Part shown: positions 36,549-47,658 of the stretch, one piece after another | Layout of the letters: each line of letters starts with the position of its first letter | Numbering within the stretch: position 1 is the stretch's first letter | Assembly (NCBI GenBank): GCA_027886175.1 | Contig: JAJNNQ010000018.1 | Location: forward strand, 15,047,001 to 15,111,000 | Direction: 5' to 3' | From: Phylloscopus collybita | Taxonomy: Eukaryota > Chordata > Aves > Passeriformes > Phylloscopidae | Length of the DNA: 64,000 nucleotides | Position numbers and translations under genes: made by a program | The notes under the pieces: model-generated | What the model saw: only the letters and a program-made list of their open reading frames with translations | Database searches by the model: none | Told to the model about the DNA's origin: nothing

Positions 36549-39500
36549 TTTATACCACTATCATATTAATTGATAGCTTCATTCATACTCACAAGCTGGC
36601 ACTGATTTTTTCATGGTTTCCCCATGAAACCTGTCAAGCCCAAGGATCTTCAATAATCTTATTTTTTCTTCATCTCTGTCAGGTTCTTCTTTTTCATACT
36701 CTTGACACTGAGAAATAGATGGAATATCTTTAAGTAATAAAATAAATATATTAGAAATAAAAGTTTAATCTGCTCCAGTAAATTAATTGATGTAGTATGA
36801 CTGAGCAAAGAACTATTAAAGGACATATTCTATTTTCTTGTACTTTCAGTAGTTTTACTTCTGCAATCTCATGGAGATAAACTGCTTTATGGAAGATACA
36901 GATCTGTGTTTTATTAATGAGCTTTTATGGTAATTTTGATACATCAGTAAATAATACCAAAGGGAAAGGAAAGGGCTCTAAAAGAGATTTTTTTTGTTGA
37001 TGGATTCAGAGTATCAGTTGAGGGGCTAGACTTCTCTAGCTGCAGGGGAAGACAGTTAAAATAGGACAGCAAGAAGATGCTGGGGCTGGAAGGGGACTGA
37101 AGGGGCTGGAAGCTGGACAAGCTGATGGAGAAAGAAGGTGCCTGATTCCTATGCTTTAGGGGCAAGTCCATCTTTCTTCAGACACAGTAAATGACTCTTA
37201 CTGGTTTTGGTAACAAATTTGAAACAGCAATAGCAAAGCCTTTCTTAGGTTCTTAAGGCAAAATTCTGGTGAGGTTTAACAAAGAAGAGCAGTGGCTGGT
37301 GGTGGTCAGCAGGATATTATCAGAGAATTGGCTGGAGTAGCATTTTCAGAAATGAGAGAATGTCAGGAGAAGAGACTTGAAGAGACTTGTGTATGTAGAC
37401 ACAACCCTATGATTTTGCCTGCTGGGATGAAAAAATCCAAAGCTGCTCACTGGGGATGTGGAGGAGGAGGTAGTTATAATAAAGGAAGCTAAAAGATTTT
37501 GATGCTTTGTTCATGGCTTAAATCCACCAAACCATGCACTGGTGCAAACCTCAGTAACTATAAGCTGTTAAGCTTGCCTTTATCCTTCCTACTTGTCATA
37601 TGAATTTCTTTGCCTGCAACTGGGATTTGATCTTGCACCCACTGAATTTTTTTCCATTGAGTTCAGTGAGGCTAAATCTGGCTACTGCAGTGGAGAAACT
37701 GCTCATCTCTGCCTGTCTCACATGCACAGAGTTGCATGGTAAGGCTCTGAGCACACAGTGAGGGTCCTCCAAGGGCTACAGTGTGGCCGCAGCCAGTTTA
37801 TATAAATGTATCTGCCTGCAGTTCAAAAACCTGAATGTACAGAACTACATACCAGAATTAAATCTAGATCCTCAGACCAGCTTGATATCCCATGCACTTG
37901 TCCTGGGTTGGCATGTTGCCAGGTGAGCCAGCAGCACACCTGTGCAAGAGGGGTGATGTGGAAGCCCCTGGGTGGATGTTGCAATGCTTTATGCATTCAT
38001 TTGCCTGGCTGTAGGAGTCATTCTTAGGGCTTCTGGCCTATTCCTCAGCAAAGCAATTAGCAAGTCCAAAAGGTCTTGCCTCAAGGCTTTCACAAACCAT
38101 GAATTATGCATTTTATTCTGTATCCTGGCTTTCCTTTCTCTAACATGCTCTTTCCCATCATGTAATGTCTTATTTTCCCCTCCCATAATCTGACAGCCTG
38201 GTGCCCAGAGCAGGGGCAAAGGAAAGTCTTTTCATCATCTATTTCCAACATACAACTCCTTCAGTTGGTTGGCTGGTTGATTTTTTTCAGGTGGTGTTCA
38301 TGAAATAGTGTGCTTGTTGCAGACAACGATATCTTTAGGCTATTCAGTGTCTTCCCTTCTGAGAGCAATACCAATCTGCTGGGCATTCAGCAGCAACAGC
38401 TGCTGCCCACCTGCCACCATTAAAACACAGGTTTAGCATTTATTTACAGCACCATGGAGCCATAAACGTGGCCACTGCCACTCTGGTCTGGTGCAGTTAA
38501 GGAATAGCATAGGCTGCATCAACATGAGTACCCTTTCCTGAAAGTCAGCCTGGGTGCTGCTGGTGTAATGGTTCTCCTGAAGAATGAAGGTGGCTCTGCC
38601 TCAGCTGTTCATAGTTCAATGCAAACTGAATTCCACTGCATGCTTGAAGTCGACCCAAGCCCTTACAACAGAAGTGGGTGCAGAGAAAGCAGTGAGGGTG
38701 GCAGAGGAGGAGACCCTGAATCCAGAGTTGGGCCAAGCATGTGCTTTGTGCCAGGATCAATACGTGTGGAGCTGGGCTCATTCACAACCCCTGGTGCTGG
38801 AGGCTGTGCTGGGAGGGGCAGGCAGAGGAGCACTCAGCTGGAAAGGCTGAGCACAGAGCCCTGTCCTGCTGGAGCAGTGGGGCTGAGGCTCATTTGTCTG
38901 TAATTCTGGTTTTTGCCTTTGACATCGCCTTGAGGCAGGGAGGAGGAGTTATGTGGCTACTCTAAACAAAAATAGGCTAGGAATTAATTTCGGGAGTATT
39001 TTCCTGCTTTTCTGTCTCAGCAAGAAGCTCACTGGGAATGCCTGAGCTGCTGTTAATGACAGGGATGCTGGAAAGTCACAACATGTATGTGGGTATGTTT
39101 ACTCTGCAGCTGACAAAGCAGGGTTATATACTTAATAGCTATATATACCTATAGTGGTTCTGGTAAGCAGTTTATTAGGCCTCTCCAGACTTCGAGGATG
39201 CTCCAGGGAAAATGCCTACATGGCCCCATGGCTATACATTACCTGTTCATCTGCTGATCCATGGGATGCAATTATTCCTCCAGCCTCACAGAAAGTGCTC
39301 TCCTAATTCAGTGCCGTGCTAGTGAGTGTGGAATGAAAGATGACTTTCAGCCACTTCAGGAGCTTGCTGCTGCCTCCTCTCAGGAGTCCCCAAGGAATCC
39401 TGCACGCCTGCAGGGGAGCCAGCTCGTCTCTCAAATCAGTTATTTGGGATGCAGACCCACCCACTCTAGCGATGGTAATTCTGGGCAGTGTCAGCTGGGA

Positions 39501-42375
39501 GGTAATTTGGTCCCAAGGCCCATCGTTCTGCTGCTGGGGATTCTCTGTGGATGCTGGGATTGCAGCATGTGGGGGTGGGGGAACTCAGATTCAAAGCCTG
39601 TGCTGGCCAAATTACACAAGCTGTGTTACCAGTACCAGAGTTCTCATGCTTTCTTTGCCCTTCTGCACTGAAAATCTTGTTTAGTTAACAAAATCAATTA
39701 TAAGCTGAGGCTGCTCTTGGACTTCTAGTAAATGTAAAATTCAATTGCTAGAATGAGAAGTATTTGAGTAGTGAATTTAGTGCCATGATATAAGCAAGGC
39801 AGGGTTTGTAGGGAGAGGTAATGCCTTTTTTTAGGCTGGCTGATAAGTTACTTTGTTGTTTTTCCAGATCCTGTTTGTTGGCCTAATAAAAGCTCCCATC
39901 TCACCTCAGACATTTTTTGGTGGCACGCTTATCTGAGCAACAGAAATCAATAACATTAGCCTAGTGCAAGTGGTCATGTTTCCAGACTGCAGACTATGAA
40001 ACAAACAAATTCAATGTTAATTTGTATAAATCCAGTTTATTTATTGTTTTGCTTATATTGCTTTTTTATCTAATTTGTGACCATTAAGAAAATAATTAAG
40101 TTCTTTCATTTATACAGGGTAGTCTCTTGAAAGTATATCATTGTACGTTCAACAACTTGGCTACAAATAAGTGAGATGACAGCAGTGACTGACTGAGAAT
40201 AACAAGTAACTAACAGCATAGCCAAGGCCCAGCCTGACTGCAGATGCAAAATGTGAAATTTGGCCTTGAGAGGTAGTAAATGGATGAATTAAACTACAGC
40301 TGTAAGCAGGAGAGGACAGTTTAGCTGTACTGCCTTAACCTGAGTTTTCCCAGTGATGCCCAGTCCCTGGACAGAGTCAACCACCTGTGTTTCATGGTTA
40401 AAAGCAACACATAAAATACCTACCCAGTCTGCAGCGTGCTAGTAATCCAGCATGTATAATGTATCAAAACAAGAAGTTTCACTGCTTGAAATGCAAATAT
40501 TACAAATCATATATACATTTTCCCTAGTTTATTTGACTGTGTAGGGCGAGGCCTATTTAAAGTTCATCCTACCTTAGCTTATTTATGCATGGAAAGTCCT
40601 TGAGGAGTACTTCAGAGAGGAGGCACGAGTGAAGGCTGGGAGATGCCTGAGTGTTTCCTCAGCCCTTGCCAGGCTGTCGACATTGTCCCGAGATCATTCA
40701 TTCCCTAAAACAGTGTTAGGGTTTAATTCACCTTTTCTGTTCTTGCAATGGCTAGCGGAGCAAAGGGGAAATATATTTTAATTTACTAAAGCAAGATCTG
40801 AGTAGTAACAAAAACCCCATGTCCAGGACAACACTGGTGTTAGCAGTAGGGAGATTGTTTGCACTGCTCACTTCCAAACTCCTTCAGCAAATGTTTCCTA
40901 GATCAGTACAGTCTACTCCTGTCTGCAGTCACCGTAGCTGCTGGTATTACACGCCTGCAAGGTCCCTCCTGTTGACTTAGCCCTCATTAAAGCTGTGCCT
41001 TTCTCACAGCTGTGACTCCTAATGGCAAACACTTTGAGTTGTGGCACTTTGCAGGGGCTGGATGTGATCCCTGAACCTAGCTGCCCAGTCTCATAAGGCT
41101 CCTGGGACTCTCTTTACAATTTTGGCTCACCAGGTGGCATTTCTCTTAAGCCCTAACCAACTGGAAGTTGGACCTTCTCAGCCGGTCAGGTAGACTTCCC
41201 CTGCAGCCATGACTTTTACCCGGGTTTGATGGTTGTTTGCAGTACATGAGAATGTGAAATGCTAAATGCCAGGGTGGGAAAGCACTCTCGTTTGCTGTGA
41301 GAGAAATTAGGCTCAATTTCAGCCTCTGCTGTAACTCTGCAGACACAGAAAAAGGTCTGGGGCCAGCAATGTAAACACTGCAGGCTACAGTGTAAGCCCT
41401 GCAGCTACCGAGGTGGCAGGACTAGCAGGGGGGAGACAGAGGTCACCCCGATTTCCTTCTGACAGGGTCAGCAAACACTAATCCTTCCCTGCCAGGGGAA
41501 AGCTGCTTCGTTTCCTCGCGGGGAGCCCTTGGTCACGTCAGCCCATGTTTATGCACCAAACACAGTATGAGAGCACATAAAAGAGCAGTGTTGTCAGCTG
41601 AGCACCCCCCTGCCCTATACAAACACTGCCTTGTTTAGCCAGCTTGGCTTGTCATTTTTATTTCATTTTGGTAGGGTAAACTCCTTTTCTTTTTCTTCTC
41701 TGGTGTCGGTAGAAGACTGTGTTCCATCTCTTAGTTGCATGTAGTGCTTGCTCGTTGTGTCTGCCTCAGAAACCTCCAGGTTTGTACATCTGCACCATCC
41801 CAGGCGAAGACTGCGATTCCACCCATCACTGCATAATCTGAACTCAACCTGATCTGCTTACCCACATTCCTGCTTTTCTTACTGAATGCAGATTGAATAT
41901 CAAGTGCTTATGCACAGGTAGAACTATTTGTTATAATTGAGTCCATCAAGTTAAGTGATTAAGTGAAAAAACCCCTTGGTTATGATTGCTCATGTAGGCC
42001 CAAAGAGCATTTTGCTGTGGAAAAAGAACAACTCTACCAAATCTGAGTTTCTGTTAATCTACAAAAGAAACTTGTCAGATAATTGCAGTTTTTGATTGTT
42101 GCTTCATTCCCTTGGCCTTCCCCATCCCACCAGCTTGAAATCACTAATAAACATCTCTAAATAATCTCTAAAAATCAGGGTGCTGGTATTTGCTAGCCTG
42201 TCTTTGCAAAGAGGTCATTGCTTTTCATTGTAAAGGATGCAAATGTGGAGTAGAAGGTAACTCTAGTCCTTTCTCTCTGAAAGAATATTCAGGATCAAGG
42301 AGAGAATTTTTGTGTGCAGAACTTACAAATAACCCTCAAAACATAACTTTGTTTTAAAGAACCACTGAAGTGCTA

Positions 42376-42434
42376 TTGCAAACAAAGAAACAAACAAACA
42401 ACCCACAAAAAACCACAACAAACAAAAAACAACC
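42376..42434. repeat. A/C-rich low-complexity tract (CAAA)n
   Basis: Imperfect CAAA and CAAAAAAC repeats, complementary in type to the T/G tract at 31 kb. Confidence 0.8.
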
Positions 42435-44480
42435 AGTGAAAAGCCCCCCAACACTCATTCCCGTAGGTGCTGACTCTTCAAGAGCTGCCTGGCTACAGAC
42501 TCCCTATCACTGCTACCTTGGCATGGTGTGCCACCTTGGACGTGTCTGAACTGTGCTGAGCTTGTCTGGAAAGAGATGGGGAGTACTTCAGGGTAGAAGC
42601 TTTGTTTGTGTGTGTAGCTATGCAGTCTGGATCAAACTCTCTTTGATTTAAAGTTGTGCTAATAATTAACCCTCAGCTTGTAGTAACTATCCAGCATAAT
42701 GATAACCACACTGCTGGCTGCTGTCCACAAGGTTATTGGGTATGTGCTGCACAGCATATCCCTTCCACTCTGTCTGGGAGCTGAATGAATGTGAAAGAGT
42801 CTAAATTAGGCACTCTTGTCAGTATCTTTTTCCAAACTCTGATACTTTATAGGCACATGCCAGTTCACCTGTCCTTTGACCTGTTATGTCAGACTTGAAG
42901 AGTATTCTTCTTGCTGAGACTTCATTAAAGCTCTTGTGCACACACTGTGGGCTGTGTTCTCATGTTTGTGTTAGCAGTGGTGCTTTTTCATGTTGAACTG
43001 GTTTGACCATAAACTGTATGAGATTAAGTCCACGTCTGCTTTATCTAGATTGTTTTTTCCTCCTTCTGTGTTGTGTGATGGTGGGTAAGCAAAGCAGCAG
43101 TTGTGTCTCTGTGTTGCTAATCACCCTTTCTGTCCAATTCCTTGAGGTATGAAGGATGCAGACAGGCAGCAAGTGTGTTCATTTCTGCCAATCACTGATG
43201 CTTTGGCAGCTCACATAGAAACTATTACTAAGAAGTGCAGGAATTAATGTAACTTTTGTTTATACTTGAAATATCATTTGCTTTAAATTTCATCTGCTGC
43301 TTCTTGTCAGATGCTTTGCCCTAAGTGCATTCCCTCAACTGATTGTCATCAAAGCTGAAATCCTGGCACAGGTGATGTGGCTGCGGATCTCCATCATTGA
43401 CTCTCATCCTGGTGGCTGAAACTCAGCAATGGGAAACTTTTCACTGCAAACCAAAGGAGCTCACACAGCCTGGGAGGGGGAGAGCAGAAAACATGCCCTC
43501 CCCCCTGTCTGCCCCTGCCCTGAGCCTGAATGGTGACCCTGTGTGGTGACCCTGCATCTCACCCCGCAGACCAGCCATCCTGAGTCTCCCACCAAGCTGA
43601 TTTATAGCCTCTCCTTAAGTGCATGTGTGAAAGAAGGGGAAACTGAGCTGTAGTTAATCTCATGTTTCTAAGCAACCAGGTAATTCTCTGCAGCCAATCC
43701 CTAAAGGGAAATTCCTGTTTTCCTGCACCACTGCTCAGAGGACACCTTCCTCTTTGCCTTCTCTAGCTCCTGGGCAACAGGCAGTGGAGTCTGAGGAGGT
43801 TCACAGCTTTGCAGCATTTCTCCAAATGCTGAGGGGGAGGGCAAGGAAGCAGAAAAAGGGCACTTTGTTAGTGGTCTGTAACAGGTAAGGAGGTGTTCCT
43901 TGCAAAATCAGTAGAATAGAGGGAGTGTGGAAAGTTTAAATGTTTTTTCCAGAACTAAACTGAAAATCACAATCAAAAGGGGGGGAGGGGGGAAGCTGTG
44001 CTCCAAGGAGCTTAAAGATGTCTGAATAGTGTATTGCCAATCCTGTTTACAGTGAAACCTGTTTGCTGTTAAGTTTTGGTGATAGAAGTGACTGAATTCT
44101 ATTCTGAGTCTCTTTGAGCCCCTCAGAGTGACTATAAGCAACGAGCCTTTTATTAATAAAAGGTTCCTGAACCTCAGACTATAGGAATAGGAGCTACAGG
44201 AAATTGAGATGAAATGAGATCTTTGAGCTTCTCCACTGTTGGCAGAGTGGATGCCAGGCTGGAGCTTCATAATAATTATTATTTTTAGGGCTTTTTTTTT
44301 TTTCTTTTTTTAAAGTCACATGACCCTTACACAAGCAGTTACACTGCAGGGACCTCAATCTGCTCAGCTCCACCACTGAAGGTGATGTGTGGTGAACCCA
44401 GAGATGTGCTGGAATGGTGAGGGGAATTGGGCAATGAAGTCTAGTCACAGCTCCAGCCCCAGTGAGGAAGGTCAGTCCTT

Positions 44481-44615
44481 GACCCTGGAATTAGCTCATT
44501 TGGTTGGAGCATGATAATGCCAAGGTCACAGATTTGATCCCTGTACAGGCCATTCCAGAGTTGGACTCAGTGATCCTCACTGGTCCCTTCCAACTCAGAA
44601 TATTTTGTGATTCTG
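44481..44615 (+). mobile_element. tRNA-Ile-derived SINE, TguSINE1-like
   Basis: The head follows tRNA-Ile: the A box TTAGCTCATTTGG at 44491-44503, the stem TGCCAAGGTCA, and the B box GATTTGATCC at 44531-44540 followed by CTGTACAGGCCA. About six bases around the anticodon are missing relative to the tRNA. The body and tail (GAGTTGGACTCAGTGATCC, GGTCCCTTCCAACTCAG, TTTTGTGATTCTG) are CR1-like, as expected for a SINE mobilised by CR1. TguSINE1 is known from zebra finch and other passerines, so this is the main clue to the host lineage. The RNA polymerase III boxes are diverged and the copy is probably inactive. Confidence 0.88.
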
Positions 44616-46046
44616 CTCAGGGAAGTAGTGCTGGATAATTTGAGAAATGCTTCTGTTGGCTGAAGGCTGCCCATCTGACCAAACAGAACTACTGATTAGA
44701 GGCGGGGGCAGGGGGAACCCTAAAAATTCAGGGAATATAGTTAATAGAAATGGACATGCCATGCAGGACAGGTGCATCACTGGCTTGAGGTTTGGGGGTT
44801 TTTGCTTTGCTCAGTGTTTTATAATCTGGAGCTCAGCTGAGAATCTGTCCCTGTCGGCCTTTGTCCTGTTTATTGACAAATATGTGCTGTTGGCTACTGT
44901 TGAGAACACCAAGTCCACTCCATTTGACCCAGATAAGATTCTGAGTCAAATGGACATTTAGGTGTGATCCAGAATTCTGTCCAGAAAAGTGCATACTAAA
45001 CCACTCTGCACAAGGGTTTTATAGCTTGGGTAATCAGATCCTGGGAGCACAATTCTTTGGAAGAAGTCTACAAGCATGATGTATTTAAGCCTGTAATAGG
45101 CAGGTACTTCTAGAGAGTGAAGTATGGAAATAGGTAAACTTTTGAAAATATAGCTTCAAAGTTATATTCTTGAGTTATAACTTACAGAAGGGGCACTCAT
45201 GAGATGGACTTGCCTTTGGCTGAAATGCTGACCAGGCAGGGTGCCTTGTGCCATGTGCCTCCTCACTTACCTCGGGGGAGCCACACCTCTGTAATGGCCA
45301 AGTAACTTCTCCAGCATCACCCTGGCCCTTCACTGGTTTGCCCAGGAAGCACAAGGTCAGGCTCACCTGGGCGTGGCTGGCCAAGGGGCTGCCCTGCCCA
45401 TGGAGCAGCCTGTGCATGGGCTTGCCTCTTGTGGTGATGTGCAGGGGAACACAACCAGGGCTGCCTGGGGCTGGACAGATTTTATTTCCAGGCAGGAAAT
45501 GCTGTCAGGGCAAATTATGAGGAAATCTTCCAGCAGACTCATTTTAGTCTTAAATCTTGGCCATGTTTCTCTCTTCACGTGGCAGTAGAAGAGCACATAC
45601 GACAGGGCAGTGTGGCTCACAGGCCTGCCCTTGGAGGTCAGTGGTGCAGCTCACAGGGCACAGCAGGTCCAGTGCCACAGTGTGAGGTCTGGGTGGGTAC
45701 CAAGGTGCAGTGGCTGGCTGATACCTGGCAGCCGGTGCACAATGAGTTTCTTCCTCTACAGTACTTTTGTTGAAGATCTGACCATGGTTAAAGGGAGAGA
45801 TTAGTGGGCAGGAAGTGCCTGAGAGGACAGAGAGATTAAAGCTGTTGTTGTAATTTTGGTTTGGGAGTATACAAGAAATATTCTAGCTGACAACCACCAG
45901 CACTGTGTATGAGGTAGCTGTTTTCTGTCAGGCGTGTCTACTCTCAGCACCAACATAGGCTTTCATCTGTTTTTAAATTAATGTTAATTAAAAGTTATTA
46001 ATACTTTTTTAAACAGAAAAATGCAGCTGAAAGCAATTACCCCTAA

Positions 46047-46811
46047 TTGCTAATTTGTGTATGTACACCCAAAATGGTAATCTCTTCATCTGAACACCCA
46101 GTTCTCACTGGAGTCAGTCAGTGTGTTTTTGCTTCCATTTTTTACTTCAGTTTTGGATTGTATGATTGTATGATTTGGATTCTTCTTAATGGCTTCGCTG
46201 AAAGTTACAAGATCTCTTCTAACAAGTTCTGTGATCTTCTGGAAAGCGTGATCTTGTTACCTGTTAAGGAGGCCTCACTAAAGAGATGTTCTTTGGTTTT
46301 GGAAGAATGCTTAAATCACAGTCACTGGCATTGGGAATTAATCAGTTCTACATGCACTTGCTGGATCTCAGTTTCATCTGTGAACATCATCATCCTTTTT
46401 CAGAAGCCAAAGGCCACAAAGGCAGCTTGTGCTGATAAATTTGTGGCACAGTTCAATGCTGACCTTTGCAATCCCAGATCTCAGACGGCTTTGAACTTTA
46501 AAAATTCAATTCGGAGATACCATGGCTTCTCTTTCCATCTGCATATTTTCATCCTTGCCAATGTAGGAAAGATTCAAAGCTGCCAAATTCTGCCAGTGGG
46601 AAATGGCCTTTCTGGTACTGCAGTCACAATCTGGTGTAACAGATTGTTAGATGGGTTGAAATCTGCTGGGACCACCTTCGGCTGGACTCCAGGAGATCAA
46701 AGGGCTGACATCCAGCTGGCGCCAAGTAGTGAGCAGCGTACTCTGCTGGAGTCCACGTTGCTCGACATTTTGATCAGCACAGAGTGTGCCTTCCTCAAAT
46801 GTATAAATTAG
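46047..46811 (+). other. Unrecognised 254-codon open frame in intron
   Basis: The longest open frame in the AT-rich part of the window. The predicted protein is rich in Cys, Ser, Leu and Ile, and has no motif, signal or family I recognise. Its last roughly 45 codons overlap what looks like an old CR1 remnant read in a non-native way, so at least the end is not host coding sequence. A chance frame is the most likely reading, although its length is unusual for this base composition. Confidence 0.15.
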
Positions 46812-47100
46812 GGGTAGCAACAGCAAATGAGAGAGCCTAAATCCACGGGGATAAACTTGGTGACTAGGCCAACGTGAAGCTCGTGGAGTTCAGAAAGCAA
46901 AATGATCTTCACCTTGGCGAGACCAACCCCCTGCAGTGGCAGAGGCTGGGAAGCAACTGCGTGGCTTGTAGTCCAGCTGATATGGACTTGGGTGTTACTG
47001 TGAATGCCAAAAGATGCCAGTACATCTGAAAGTCAAAACCAACCCAACAATGCCCCTTGACTGTGAATAAGTGAAGCCATATTCTAGGTTTCATTGGGAA
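46680..47100 (+). mobile_element. Ancient, decayed CR1 LINE remnant
   Basis: Segments align in order with the CR1 reverse-transcriptase region: CGACATTTTGATCAG, then CACAGAGTGTGCC (the ECTLSKFADD region with deletions), GACTAGGCCAACGTGAAGCT, GGCAGAGGCTGGGAAGC, GATATGGACTTGGGTGTTACT and CCCAACAATGCCCCTTG. Many indels and substitutions make it much older than the two CR1 copies upstream of CLMN. The boundaries are approximate. Confidence 0.6.
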
Positions 47101-47115
47101 GGTCATTGCTTTCTG

Positions 47116-47658
47116 TGTTTCACTGTTAGTCACAGCCAATCTTCTCCTAGGAGCAATCATACTGCAGTTGACATTTCCTGGCTGTGGAAGGGCACTTGCC
47201 TGAGAGATGGTGCATTCCTGAACACTTGCATGTGTCTGAGCATGTGCATTTGTCTATGTTTTTATCCTAAAGTTTTACTTGAAATGTGCCTGTTTGCACT
47301 TCCATAGGAGACCTGAAAAAAGCTGAATATTCTTAAGGCAGGAAAAATGTTATTGGGTATTGACCAATCATTAAAACAATGACTTTTCTTTGTCTAAAAT
47401 AGCCCAGCTTTTAAAAATAACTGAAGGAGGAAACAAAGTGATTTTTATGCCACCTATTCTTAGTGTTACAGAACTGCCTGCCCTTTTTGGAAGATATGCA
47501 GTATTGCAAGTGCTCAGGAATTTCTTTCCAGAAGCCAAGACCTGCAGCTGAGCCCTGTGCCCACTGCCCTTTGGGGTGCTCTTCCACAGCCAGCAAATGC
47601 CAACTGCCCTGTGGTCACTCCTTGGAGAATATTTGTTGTGACTGATCCTGAAACACTT
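47116..47658. repeat. Inverted pair of an unidentified dispersed repeat
   Basis: The segment 47116-47230 on the + strand matches the reverse complement of 47505-47658. Shared blocks include the near-identical CTGGCTGTGGAAGGGCAC/CTGGCTGTGGAAGAGCAC and ATTCCTGAACACTTGCA/ATTCCTGAGCACTTGCA. Weaker similarity runs between the blocks, and the second copy carries about 38 extra bases. The two copies are separated by about 274 bp. I do not recognise the family. Similar peptides on opposite strands (containing SPRSNHTAV and SPRSDHRAV) reflect this homology and do not indicate a gene. Confidence 0.75.

Noticed and set aside
37900..37990. TGTCCTGGGTTGGC, resembling the start of an avian ERVL LTR
   Set aside because: The following sequence does not continue as an LTR, and no matching terminus, target duplication or internal retroviral sequence was seen.
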